6,973 nt of DNA, from the NCBI GenBank assembly GCA_021795095.1, contig JAJYPU010000097.1, positions 1-6,973 on the forward strand, given 5' to 3'. Positions 1-6,935 of this stretch are shown here, piece by piece. The notes under the pieces are model-generated. The model had not been told where the DNA came from, searched no databases, and was given only the letters and a program-made list of their open reading frames with translations. The position numbers and the translations under genes are program-made. The stretch comes from Actinomycetes bacterium. GTDB lineage: Bacteria > Actinomycetota > Acidimicrobiia > Acidimicrobiales > RAAP-2. Position 1 is the first letter of the stretch. Each line of letters begins with the position of its first letter.

Positions 1-393
1 TGCACCGAGCGCGTCGCGCAGCGCCGTGACCTCGGTGATCACCACGTCCATCGCGCGCGTCATCACGTGGCAGAAGGCCGTGTCCACGACGTCTGAGGAG
101 GTGAGGCCGTAGTGGATCCACGCGCCCTCGGGCATGCCGATCGCGGCCTGGACCACGTCGACGAAGGCCGCGGTGTCGTGGTTCGTGACGAGCTCGCGCT
201 CGTTGACCGCCTCGACAAAGGCGCCGTCGACGACCGGACGGCGCGCGCGCAGCGCGGCGGCGTCCGCTGCGGGCACCACCCCGCGTCGGCTCAGTGCCTC
301 AGCGGCGAGGAGCTCGACCTCGAGCATCGTGTCAAAGCGGCTCTCGTCGCTGAAGAGTGCGGCGACGTCGCGCGGCGCGTAACGCGGGATCAC
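1..393 (-). CDS. purB: Adenylosuccinate lyase, N-terminal part (runs off the window)
   Basis: PurB cleaves adenylosuccinate to AMP plus fumarate, and SAICAR to AICAR plus fumarate. It is a cytosolic homotetramer of the fumarase/aspartase superfamily. The first 131 codons are present and the frame is open to the window edge. Seen in the translation: an N-terminal [13 protein letters not shown] segment typical of PurB; the NHDTAAF motif, whose His72 matches the conserved active-site histidine of the family; and HYGLTSSDVVDTA at about residues 94-106, the classic substrate-phosphate-binding and catalytic histidine region. The start is a GTG at 391-393 that overlaps the purD stop as GTGA, with a weak GGTGAG six bases upstream. 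No other start fits, because the family N-terminus begins exactly here. The remaining two thirds, including the signature loop (GSSAMPxKxNP in the family), lie left of position 1. The 4-nt overlap implies translational coupling to purD. Identification is firm. Confidence 0.95.
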   Translation of the reverse strand, partial: MIPRYAPRDVAALFSDESRFDTMLEVELLAAEALSRRGVVPAADAAALRARRPVVDGAFVEAVNERELVTNHDTAAFVDVVQAAIGMPEGAWIHYGLTSSDVVDTAFCHVMTRAMDVVITEVTALRDALGA

Positions 394-1637
394 GAACCGC
401 TCACCGCGGCGGCGATATCAGTGCGCATGATCATCCCCTCAAAGGTTACGCGCGCGCTCGCCTCGTAGGCGAGGCGTCGCGCGGCGTCGATGGACGGACC
501 CGTCGCGGTGATCGCGAGCACGCGCCCGCCCGCCGTGACGAACCGGCCCGCGTCGTCGCGCGCGGTACCGGCGTGGAAGATGACGACGCCCTCGAGCGGA
601 CTCGCTAGCTGACCGTCGGGGCTGAGCCCCTCGATCACACCGCCGGTGCGCGGCCGCTCGGGGTAGCCCGGCGAAGCCACTACGACCGTGACCGCGTAGC
701 CCGCGCTCGCGACCGCCGGCGCGCCCTCGCCGCGGCCGATCGTGACCAACGCCTCGAAGAGGTCACCGTCGACGACCGCCATGATCGCCTCGGTCTCGGG
801 GTCCCCGAAGCGCACGTTGTACTCGAGCAGCTTGGGCCCGGCGGCGGTGAGCATCACCCCGGCGTAGAGCACGCCGCGAAAGTCGATGCCCCGACGCGCC
901 AGTTCCGCGAGGGTCGGTTCGATGATCCGCTCACGCACCTCGGTCTCGATCGCGCCGCGCGCCGCGTCCATCGGGGCATAAGCCCCCATGCCACCGGTGT
1001 TCGCCCCCGCGTCGCCGTCGCCGACGCGCTTGAAGTCCTGGGCCGGCGCGAGCGCCGTCGCCGCAGCGCCGTCACAGAGGTAGAGCAGGGAACACTCCTC
1101 ACCGACGAGGCCCTCCTCGATCACGACCGTGGTGCCAGCGGCGCCGAAGGCGCTGCCGCTCAGCTTCTCGGCGACGTCGGCCCTGGCCGCGTCGAGGTCG
1201 TTCGTAACGAGCACGCCCTTGCCCGCGGCCAGCCCGTCGGTCTTCACGACGTACGGCGGAGCCATCGCGGCGAGGAAGGCGAGGGCCGCCTCGACGTCGC
1301 TGAACGAGCCGTAGGCGGCCGTCGGCACGCCGGCCGCGGTGAGGAACTCCTTCATGTAGGCCTTGGAACCCTCGAGGCGTGCGCCGTCGATGCCGGGGCC
1401 GACGACGACCTTGCCCTGGGCGCGCAACCGGTCCGCGAGGCCGTCCACCAGGGGTGCCTCGGGCCCGATCACGAACAGGTCGGCCTCGAGCTCGGTCGCC
1501 GGGACGTCCACGCAGGCGATGCCGTGCGCGGCGATGCCGGCGTTACCGGGGGTGACCACGACGTCGGCGCTGCTCGCCAGGCGCCACGCGAGCGCGTGTT
1601 CGCGGGCACCCGAACCGACGACAACCGCGCGCTTCAC
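390..1637 (-). CDS. purD: Phosphoribosylamine-glycine ligase (GAR synthetase)
   Basis: PurD catalyses the second step of de novo purine synthesis: ATP + 5-phosphoribosylamine + glycine to GAR + ADP + Pi. It is a cytosolic ATP-grasp enzyme. The 415-residue product has the usual single-domain bacterial length (E. coli about 429). Seen: the N-terminal Rossmann-like start with [10 protein letters not shown] (9-18) and TPGNAGIA (29-36); [13 protein letters not shown] (57-69); SKAYMKEFL (91-99); the ATP-grasp core [13 protein letters not shown] (130-142); [10 protein letters not shown] (211-220); the GARS signature RFGDPETEA (276-284), which carries the metal and ATP ligands; and a C-terminal domain ending [11 protein letters not shown]. 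No key residue is missing. The start codon is GTG at 1635-1637, overlapping the purA stop as GTGA. No clear Shine-Dalgarno site precedes it, so it probably depends on re-initiation after purA. The stop overlaps the purB GTG in the same way. Confidence 0.97.
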   Translation of the reverse strand: MKRAVVVGSGAREHALAWRLASSADVVVTPGNAGIAAHGIACVDVPATELEADLFVIGPEAPLVDGLADRLRAQGKVVVGPGIDGARLEGSKAYMKEFLTAAGVPTAAYGSFSDVEAALAFLAAMAPPYVVKTDGLAAGKGVLVTNDLDAARADVAEKLSGSAFGAAGTTVVIEEGLVGEECSLLYLCDGAAATALAPAQDFKRVGDGDAGANTGGMGAYAPMDAARGAIETEVRERIIEPTLAELARRGIDFRGVLYAGVMLTAAGPKLLEYNVRFGDPETEAIMAVVDGDLFEALVTIGRGEGAPAVASAGYAVTVVVASPGYPERPRTGGVIEGLSPDGQLASPLEGVVIFHAGTARDDAGRFVTAGGRVLAITATGPSIDAARRLAYEASARVTFEGMIMRTDIAAAVSGS

Positions 1638-2911
1638 GCCGGTCGGACGAACTGCTCGCGGCCGGGTCCGACCCCGACCACCGAGATGCGCACGCCGATC
1701 GTCTGCTCGAGGAAGGCCACGTAGTCCTTCGCCGCGCGCGGCAACTGGTCGTAGGTCGTGAAGGCCGACAGGTCCGTGCGCCAGCCGGGCAGGGTCTCAT
1801 AGACCGGGGTGACCTCGTGGAGCACCGACTGGTGGTAAGGCGGGTAGGCGTAGCGCACGCCCTCGGACTCATAGGCCACACACACCTTCACCTCATCCAG
1901 GGTGTCGAGCACGTCGAGCTTGGTGAGGGCGATCTCGGTGAGCGAGTTGAGCCGCGCCGCCTGGCGGGCCATCACGGCGTCGAACCAGCCGACGCGCCGG
2001 CGCCGCCCGGTGTTCGTGCCGTACTCGTGGCCGCGGTCGACGAGGAAGTCGGCCGCGTCGCCGTGCAGCTCGGTCGGGAAGGGCCCGGCGCCCACGCGGG
2101 TGATGTAGGCCTTGGCGATGCCGACGATGCCCGTGAGGTCCCGCGGCCCGAGGCCCGACCCGGTGCAGGCCCCGCCGGCGACGGGGTTGGAGGAGGTGAC
2201 GAAGGGGTACGTGCCGTGGTCGAGGTCGAGGAAGGTTGCCTGGGCCCCCTCGAGCAGGATCCGCTGGCCGTTGGCGAGCGCCTCGTGCACGGTGCCGACC
2301 GAGTCGCCGATCATCGACGCGAGGCGCGGCGCGTACTCGTCGAGGTAGTGCGCGGCGATGTCGGCCGCCTTCAGCGCGGGGCGGTTGTAGACCTTGGAGA
2401 GCAGGAGGTTCTTCTCGTTGAGAGCCACGTCGAGCTTCTCGCGGAAGATCTTGGGGTCGAGCAGGTCCTGGACCCGCAGTCCGACCCGCCAGGCCTTGTC
2501 GGCGTAGGCCGGGCCGATGCCGCGCTTGGTCGTGCCGAGCGCGTTCTTGCCGAGGAAGCGCTCGTTCAGCCGGTCGAGCTCCTGGTGGTAGGGCATGATC
2601 AGGTGCGCGTTGCCCGACACGAGCAGCCGCGACACGTCCACGCCCTTCGCGCTCAGGGCGTCGAGCTCGGCGAGCAGCACCGCGGGGTCGACGACGACCC
2701 CGTTGCCGATGACCGGGGTGATGTGCGGGTAGAGCACGCCCGAGGGCACGAGTTGGAGCGCGAAGGCCTCGCCGTCGACGACAATCCGGTGGCCCGCGTT
2801 GTGGCCGCCCTGGTAGCGAACGACCATGTCCATGTCGCGCGCGAGCAGGTCGGTCAATTTACCCTTGCCCTCATCCCCCCACTGGGTACCGACTACGACG
2901 GTTGCGGGCAC
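1634..2911 (-). CDS. purA: Adenylosuccinate synthetase
   Basis: PurA catalyses IMP + aspartate + GTP to adenylosuccinate + GDP + Pi, the first committed step from IMP to AMP; PurB completes the conversion. It is a cytosolic homodimer. The 425-residue product is full length. Seen: the GTP-binding signature QWGDEGKGK (10-18) with catalytic Asp13; GGHNAGH (35-41) with catalytic His41; the IMP-loop signature [11 protein letters not shown] (126-136); [12 protein letters not shown] (231-242); the switch region [16 protein letters not shown] (298-313); the guanine-specificity motif TKLD (330-333); and the C-terminal GVGPGREQF. Numbering of Asp13 and His41 coincides with E. coli PurA. Residue 42 is Arg where Thr is usual. 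The start is GTG at 2909-2911, preceded by GAGGAG at a short 4-nt spacing; the next Met (27) would remove the active site. The gene lies 49 nt downstream of clpB on the same strand, and its stop overlaps purD. Confidence 0.97.
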   Translation of the reverse strand: MPATVVVGTQWGDEGKGKLTDLLARDMDMVVRYQGGHNAGHRIVVDGEAFALQLVPSGVLYPHITPVIGNGVVVDPAVLLAELDALSAKGVDVSRLLVSGNAHLIMPYHQELDRLNERFLGKNALGTTKRGIGPAYADKAWRVGLRVQDLLDPKIFREKLDVALNEKNLLLSKVYNRPALKAADIAAHYLDEYAPRLASMIGDSVGTVHEALANGQRILLEGAQATFLDLDHGTYPFVTSSNPVAGGACTGSGLGPRDLTGIVGIAKAYITRVGAGPFPTELHGDAADFLVDRGHEYGTNTGRRRRVGWFDAVMARQAARLNSLTEIALTKLDVLDTLDEVKVCVAYESEGVRYAYPPYHQSVLHEVTPVYETLPGWRTDLSAFTTYDQLPRAAKDYVAFLEQTIGVRISVVGVGPGREQFVRPA

Positions 2912-2915
2912 GGGA

Positions 2916-2921
2916 CTCCTC
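2916..2921 (-). promoter_or_regulatory. Ribosome-binding site of purA
   Basis: On the minus strand GAGGAG sits four bases before the GTG at 2911. It supports GTG initiation of purA in a gap where nothing upstream is being translated, unlike purD and purB, which overlap their upstream genes. The short spacing may make it moderate rather than strong. Confidence 0.7.
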
Positions 2922-2938
2922 GGGCTCGGGACCCCTCT

Positions 2939-2944
2939 AGCCTA
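2939..2944 (-). promoter_or_regulatory. Possible -10 element for purA (weak)
   Basis: The minus-strand hexamer TAGGCT matches the actinobacterial -10 pattern TANNNT. It lies in the only intergenic gap of the window and would place a transcription start about 20 nt before the purA GTG. The best -35 candidate is TTCAGT at 2963-2968 (18-nt spacer, over the clpB stop), which matches TTGACA at only three positions. This is therefore a candidate and not a firm call; read-through from clpB is an equally good explanation for purA expression. Confidence 0.22.
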
Positions 2945-2947
2945 CTG

Positions 2948-2959
2948 CGCGGCGCCGCG
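2948..2959. repeat. 12-bp perfect palindrome in the clpB-purA gap
   Basis: CGCGGCGCCGCG reads identically on both strands, immediately after the clpB stop. It has no spacer loop, and no T-run follows it in the direction of transcription, so it does not look like an intrinsic terminator. It could be an operator half-palindrome, or chance in GC-rich DNA. It is the only symmetric element in the one non-coding gap. Confidence 0.4.
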
Positions 2960-2960
2960 A

Positions 2961-5450
2961 TCACTGAATGGCGAGGTCACCGTCGAGCACGTCGACAGTG
3001 ATCGTGTCGCCGTCGTGAAAGCGGCCCCGCAGGATCGACAGCGCGATTGGGTCCTCGAGGCGACGCTGGATCACTCGCTTGAGCGGGCGGGCGCCGAAAG
3101 CGGGGTCGAAGCCCTCGTGGGCCAGCAGCGACGCGGCCGCGGGCTTGACCTCGAGCACGAGGTGGCGTTGAGCGAGACGCTCGCGCAGCCGGCCGAGCTG
3201 GATCCCGACGATGATCGCGAGGTCGGCCTCGGTGAGCGAGCGGAACCGGATGATGTCGTCAATCCGGTTGACGAACTCGGGTCGGAAGACGCTGAGTGGG
3301 TCGCCCACGAGGTTGCTCGTCATGATCAAGACGACGTTGGTGAAGTCGACCGTGCGGCCCTGGCCGTCGGTCAGACGGCCGTCGTCGAGCACCTGGAGCA
3401 GCACGTTGAACACGTCGGGGTGGGCCTTCTCGATCTCGTCGAGCAGCACGACCGCGTAGGGGCGGCGTCGCACGACCTCGGTGAGCTGACCGCCCTCCTC
3501 GTAACCGACGTAACCCGGGGGCGCGCCGATGAGCCGGCTGACCGAGAACTTCTCCATGTACTCGCTCATGTCGATACGCACCATCGCGTGCTCGTCGTCG
3601 AAGAGGAACTCGGCGAGCGCGCGGGCGAGCTCGGTCTTGCCCACGCCGGTGGGACCGAGGAAGAGGAACGAGCCGATCGGCCGGTTTGCGTCAGAGAGCC
3701 CGGCGCGCGAGCGCCGGATCGCGTTCGCGACGGCCTCCACGGCCTCGTCCTGGCCGACCACGCGCGAGTGGAGGAGCTCTTCCATGCGAACGAGCTTGTC
3801 GACCTCGCCCTCGAGGAGCTTGGAGACCGCAACGCCCGTCCAGCGGCTCACGACGTCGGCGACGTCCTCGGCGTCGACCTCCTCCTTCAAGAACGCGCCG
3901 TGAGATTGGAGTTCGGCGAGCTCGGTCGTCGCCTGGTCGATCGTGCGCTCGAGCTCGGGGATCGTCCCGTAGCGCAGGACCGCGGCGCCGTTGAGGTCGC
4001 CCTGGCGCTCCAGCCGGTCGGCCTCGGCGCGGCGGTCCTCGTACTCCTGCTTGGCCGTCTGGATCTTGGTGATGGCCTGCTTCTCCGCCTGCCAGCGCGC
4101 GGCCAGGGCGTCAGACTGCTCGCGGTAGTCCGCGAGCTCCTCGTCGAGCTTGGCCAGACGCTCGCGCGAGGCGTCGTCGGTCTCACTCGCCAGCGCCACG
4201 CGCTCGATCTCGAGCTGACGGATCCGACGGATCACGACGTCGAGCTCGGTCGGCATCGAGTCGATCTCGATGCGAAGCCGCGAGGCCGCCTCGTCGATGA
4301 GGTCGATTGCCTTGTCGGGGAGGAACCGGTTGGCGACGTAGCGCTGGGAGAGCGTCGCCGCGGCCACGAGCGCGGCGTCTTGGATCCGCACTCCGTGGTG
4401 GACCTCGTAGCGCTCCTTCAGACCGCGCAGGATGGCAATCGTGTCCGCGACTGAGGGCTCGCCCACGAAGACCTGCTGGAAGCGACGTTCGAGGGCTGCG
4501 TCCTTTTCGATGTAGCGCCGGTACTCATCGAGCGTGGTCGCGCCGATGAGGCGAAGTTCGCCGCGCGCGAGCAGCGGCTTGATCATGTTGCCCGCGTCCA
4601 TCGCGCCTTCGCTGGCGCCGGCCCCGACGATCGTGTGCAGCTCGTCGATGAAGGTGATCACCTCGCCCTTGGCGTCTTGGATCTCCTTTAACACGGCCTT
4701 CATGCGCTCTTCGAACTCACCGCGGTACTTCGCGCCCGCGAGCATCGACGCGAGGTCGAGGGCGATCACGCGGCGCTCGCGCAGCGACTCGGGGACGTCG
4801 CCCTCGGCGATGCGCAGTGCCAGGCCTTCGACGATGGCGGTCTTGCCGACGCCGGGCTCGCCGATCAGCACCGGGTTGTTCTTCGTGCGCCGCGACAAAA
4901 CCTGAATGACTCGGCGGATCTCCTCGTCACGGCCGATGACCGGGTCGAGCTTGCCGGCGCGCGCGAGCACCGTCAGGTCGCGGCCGTACTTCTCGAGGGA
5001 CTGGAAGGTCTCCTCGGGGTTCTCCGAGGTGATCCGGGCCGACCCGCGGATCGAGCGAAGCGCCCCGAGCAGGGCTTCACGGGTCGTGCCGAGTTCCTCG
5101 GCCCAGGCGACCATCACGTGGTCGACCGACAGGTACTCGTCACCGAGGTCGGCGCGCAGCTCGTCGGCCTGCTCAAGGCCGTGGCGCGCGTCCGGCGAGA
5201 GCCCCGGTTGGGTACCGCCGACCGTGCGCGGCTCGCTCGCGACGCGCTCGTTGAGCGTGGCGGTGACGGTGATCGGGTCGAGCCCGGCTGCCACCAGTAA
5301 CGGGCGCGCGACGCCATCGGCCTGGTTGAGCAGGGCGAGCAAGAGGTGTGACGGGGTGACGTAGGGGTTGCCGGCCGCGGCCGCCTGGGTCGTGGCGGCC
5401 TGGAAGGCCTCGCGGGTCTTCACCGTCCAACGTTGGGGATCTAGGGTCAT
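2961..5450 (-). CDS. clpB: ATP-dependent disaggregase ClpB (Hsp100)
   Basis: ClpB is a hexameric AAA+ unfoldase that extracts proteins from aggregates together with DnaK/DnaJ/GrpE. The product has 829 residues. In order: an N-terminal Clp repeat domain (about 1-145); the first AAA+ module with Walker A GEPGVGKT (197-204), pore loop KYRG (241-244), Walker B TFIDE (266-270) and arginine fingers in LERRFQ (320-325); the coiled-coil middle domain (about 407-525), diagnostic of ClpB rather than ClpA or ClpC; and the second AAA+ module with Walker A GPTGVGKT (599-606), pore loop GYVGYEEGG (646-654), Walker B VVLLDE (667-672), sensor-1 SN (712-713), arginine finger FVNRID (726-731) and sensor-2 GARPLKR (786-792). 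The segment between sensor-1 and FRPEF is only 8 residues, which makes the protein shorter than most ClpBs (about 850-870). A GTG at 5453 directly precedes the ATG at 5450. I chose the ATG because AGGAGG lies six bases upstream of it, against three for the GTG. It overlaps the hspR stop by 1 nt (TGATG). Confidence 0.96.
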   Translation of the reverse strand: MTLDPQRWTVKTREAFQAATTQAAAAGNPYVTPSHLLLALLNQADGVARPLLVAAGLDPITVTATLNERVASEPRTVGGTQPGLSPDARHGLEQADELRADLGDEYLSVDHVMVAWAEELGTTREALLGALRSIRGSARITSENPEETFQSLEKYGRDLTVLARAGKLDPVIGRDEEIRRVIQVLSRRTKNNPVLIGEPGVGKTAIVEGLALRIAEGDVPESLRERRVIALDLASMLAGAKYRGEFEERMKAVLKEIQDAKGEVITFIDELHTIVGAGASEGAMDAGNMIKPLLARGELRLIGATTLDEYRRYIEKDAALERRFQQVFVGEPSVADTIAILRGLKERYEVHHGVRIQDAALVAAATLSQRYVANRFLPDKAIDLIDEAASRLRIEIDSMPTELDVVIRRIRQLEIERVALASETDDASRERLAKLDEELADYREQSDALAARWQAEKQAITKIQTAKQEYEDRRAEADRLERQGDLNGAAVLRYGTIPELERTIDQATTELAELQSHGAFLKEEVDAEDVADVVSRWTGVAVSKLLEGEVDKLVRMEELLHSRVVGQDEAVEAVANAIRRSRAGLSDANRPIGSFLFLGPTGVGKTELARALAEFLFDDEHAMVRIDMSEYMEKFSVSRLIGAPPGYVGYEEGGQLTEVVRRRPYAVVLLDEIEKAHPDVFNVLLQVLDDGRLTDGQGRTVDFTNVVLIMTSNLVGDPLSVFRPEFVNRIDDIIRFRSLTEADLAIIVGIQLGRLRERLAQRHLVLEVKPAAASLLAHEGFDPAFGARPLKRVIQRRLEDPIALSILRGRFHDGDTITVDVLDGDLAIQ

Positions 5451-5842
5451 CACACGCCTCCTCGACGCTGACGTTGGGCCGCGACGAACAGCGCGATGGT
5501 GTTCTGGACCGGCACGAGGTCACGCCGGTACTGACGATGCGTCGCCTCGACCGAGGACTGGACCGCGTCGCGCAGCGCCGCCACCTCGCGGCGGGCCTCG
5601 TCGAGCTCGCGTTCGAGGCGCAAGATGCGCTTGACGCCCTCGAGGTTGACCCCATCGTTGGTGAGCTCTTGGATCCGGCGCAGCACTTGGAGGTCTTCGT
5701 CCGAGAATCGCCGTGATCCCCCGGTGGTACGCTGGGGGTTGAGCAGCCCGGTTCGCTCGTAGTTGCGCAGCGTCTGGGGGTGCACGCCCGCGAGCTCGGC
5801 GAAGACCGAGATCACGTAGATGGCCCGCGAGGTGTCACTCAT
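5450..5842 (-). CDS. hspR: MerR-family heat-shock repressor HspR
   Basis: HspR is the DNA-binding repressor of the actinobacterial dnaK regulon. It binds the HAIR inverted repeat, and in studied species it needs DnaK as co-repressor, so free DnaK level controls transcription. The product has 130 residues, matching the family (about 125-150). Seen: a short N-terminus, then [21 protein letters not shown] (9-29), which is the MerR helix-turn-helix in its HspR form; the wing [11 protein letters not shown] (41-51); a helical [10 protein letters not shown] segment (65-74); a predicted coiled-coil dimerisation helix (about 72-102); and a C-terminal [18 protein letters not shown] tail like the hydrophobic tail of mycobacterial HspR. 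I chose the ATG at 5842. The frame is open further upstream to 5947, but that part translates to Ser/Arg/Pro-rich nonsense opposite conserved DnaJ sequence. The ATG overlaps the dnaJ stop by 8 nt (ATGAGTGA), and the clpB ATG overlaps its stop, so hspR is translated inside a tight chaperone operon. No HAIR site is seen in the window; it is expected upstream of dnaK. Confidence 0.94.
   Translation of the reverse strand: MSDTSRAIYVISVFAELAGVHPQTLRNYERTGLLNPQRTTGGSRRFSDEDLQVLRRIQELTNDGVNLEGVKRILRLERELDEARREVAALRDAVQSSVEATHRQYRRDLVPVQNTIALFVAAQRQRRGGV
5457..5463 (-). promoter_or_regulatory. Strong Shine-Dalgarno site of clpB
   Basis: Minus-strand GAGGAGG, containing a perfect AGGAGG, is embedded in the last codons of hspR. 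Its six-base spacing to the ATG at 5450 and three-base spacing to the in-frame GTG at 5453 favour the ATG as the clpB start. It also means clpB can initiate efficiently on its own, rather than only by re-initiation after hspR. Confidence 0.85.
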
Positions 5843-6935
5843 GGTCGAGGTCCTCGTGCAGCGCGTGGGCGAGCTTCTCGACGATCGCGCGCTGATCCCT
5901 GGTGAGCTTCGCGGGGATGCGCACATTGATGGTGACGAGCAGGTCACCGGTCGGGTGCTTGCCCGCCGCGGGCACGCCGCGTCCGCGAACGCGCATGGTC
6001 GTGCCGCTCTGGGTGCCGGCGGGCACCTTCAGGGTGACCGGGTCGTCGAGCGTGTCCACCGACACCGTGGTGCCGAGCATGGCCGCGGTCACACCGACGT
6101 CAACCGAGGTCGTGACGTGTCGGCCGCGCCGCGAGAAGCGCGGGTCGGGTGCGACGTGCACGTCGACGAAGAGGTCGCCCGCCGGCCCGCCCTGGGCGCC
6201 CGGGGCGCCCTTGCCCTTCAACTTGATGCGCTGGCCGTCAACCACGCCCGCGGGGATGCGAACGTTCACGCGGCGCGAGGACGGCTCGCGACCGGTGCCG
6301 TGGCAGGTGGGACAGGGCGTGACGATGCGCGAACCGCGGCCCTGACAGACCGGGCAGACGCTCGACATCGCGAAGGGCCCCTGGTCGTCGGTCAACACCC
6401 CGCGGCCCTCGCAGCGCTCACAGGTGACATACCCCGTGCCGGGGGCCGCCCCCGAGCCGCCACAGGTCCGACAGGCCTCGTTGCCCGGCAGGCTCACGGT
6501 GGTCGTCACCCCCATGACCGCGTCTCGGAAGTTCAGGTGCAGCGCCGTCTCGAGGTCGGCGCCACGCTGGGCGCGCTGGCGCCTGCCACCGAAGAGGCCG
6601 CTGAAGAGGTCCCCGAAGTCCCCGGCGTCGCCCGGGTTGAACCGGAAGCCCCCCGCGCCCGGGCCGCCGAAGCCACCCGCGCCGGGACCGCCGAAACCGG
6701 CCGCGACCGGGCCGAGGCGACGGACCTCGTCGTACTCCTTGCGCTTGGCGGGGTCACCGAGCACCTCGTAGGCAACCGAGATCTCCTTGAACTGCTCCTC
6801 GGAACCGGCGTTCGTGTCGGGGTGCGACTCCTTGGCGAGCTTGCGGTAGGCGCGCGTGATCTCCTTGTCCGTCGCACTCGACGTCAGACCCAGCACCTTG
6901 TAGTAGTCCTTCTCGAACCACTCGCGTTCGGCCAT
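5835..6935 (-). CDS. dnaJ: Chaperone DnaJ (type I Hsp40, DnaJ1-like)
   Basis: DnaJ delivers unfolded clients to DnaK and stimulates its ATPase. The 366-residue product has the full type I layout: a J domain (about 10-70) with HPD at 38-40; a Gly/Phe-rich region (about 79-117) ending in GDFGDLFSGLFGG; four CxxCxGxG zinc-binding repeats at 155-162, 172-179, 194-201 and 208-215, all cysteines present; and C-terminal substrate-binding domains (about 218-340) followed by a dimerisation tail. The N-terminus EWFEKDYYKVLG resembles actinobacterial DnaJ1, the dnaK-linked paralogue, rather than the hrcA-linked DnaJ2. The Gly/Phe region contains a tandem duplication of GFGGPGAG. The start is the ATG at 6935, immediately after the TAG of grpE, with GAAGGG a few bases upstream as a plausible ribosome-binding site. 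The stop lies inside the hspR start region (8-nt overlap). Type I domain content and context make the call secure. Confidence 0.97.
   Translation of the reverse strand: MAEREWFEKDYYKVLGLTSSATDKEITRAYRKLAKESHPDTNAGSEEQFKEISVAYEVLGDPAKRKEYDEVRRLGPVAAGFGGPGAGGFGGPGAGGFRFNPGDAGDFGDLFSGLFGGRRQRAQRGADLETALHLNFRDAVMGVTTTVSLPGNEACRTCGGSGAAPGTGYVTCERCEGRGVLTDDQGPFAMSSVCPVCQGRGSRIVTPCPTCHGTGREPSSRRVNVRIPAGVVDGQRIKLKGKGAPGAQGGPAGDLFVDVHVAPDPRFSRRGRHVTTSVDVGVTAAMLGTTVSVDTLDDPVTLKVPAGTQSGTTMRVRGRGVPAAGKHPTGDLLVTINVRIPAKLTRDQRAIVEKLAHALHEDLDHE
6651..6698 (-). repeat. Tandem 24-bp duplication in the DnaJ Gly/Phe linker
   Basis: Two adjacent 24-bp units each encode GFGGPGAG (DnaJ residues 80-87 and 88-95). 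The units differ at only a few bases, mostly silent. This is a simple in-frame expansion of the flexible linker, of the kind produced by replication slippage. Linker length varies between J-proteins, so function is probably kept. Confidence 0.8.

Noticed and set aside
239..258. Alternating GC run (possible Z-DNA-forming tract).
   Set aside because: It lies within purB codons for Ala/Arg/Leu and is explained by GC-rich codon choice.
2912..2960. Intrinsic terminator between clpB and purA.
   Set aside because: The 12-bp palindrome has no loop and no downstream T-run, and no other stable hairpin with a T-tract is visible.
1817..3001. Long + strand open frame (about 394 codons) opposite purA.
   Set aside because: Same mirror effect: purA on the minus strand carries every family motif, while this frame is low-complexity Val/Glu/Arg/Asp/Gly-rich sequence with no domain or plausible ribosome-binding context.
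3067..3078. HAIR-like fragment containing CTTGAG, considered as an HspR operator.
   Set aside because: Only a half-site is present, without the ACTCAAG arm at the right spacing, and it lies inside the conserved clpB coding sequence. No complete HAIR or CIRCE element was found in the window.
2826..4454. Very long open frame on the + strand (about 542 codons) opposite clpB and the start of purA.
   Set aside because: It is antisense to conserved ClpB sequence, crosses the clpB-purA gap, and has the Val/Glu/Asp/Leu/Arg-rich composition expected when a high-GC gene is read in reverse. It shows no recognisable domain. Stop codons are rare in all frames at this GC content.
4968..5015. Possible internal start giving a ClpB lacking the N-terminal domain, as known in E. 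coli.
   Set aside because: A GAGGAG occurs within codons for residues about 146-147, but no ATG, GTG or TTG follows at a usable distance. The GTG at 4968-4970 has no nearby ribosome-binding site.
5843..5947. Upstream extension of hspR (35 extra residues from a start at 5947).
   Set aside because: The added residues are Ser/Arg/Pro-rich and lie entirely over the conserved dnaJ 3' end. HspR proteins begin shortly before YVISV, which fits the ATG at 5842.
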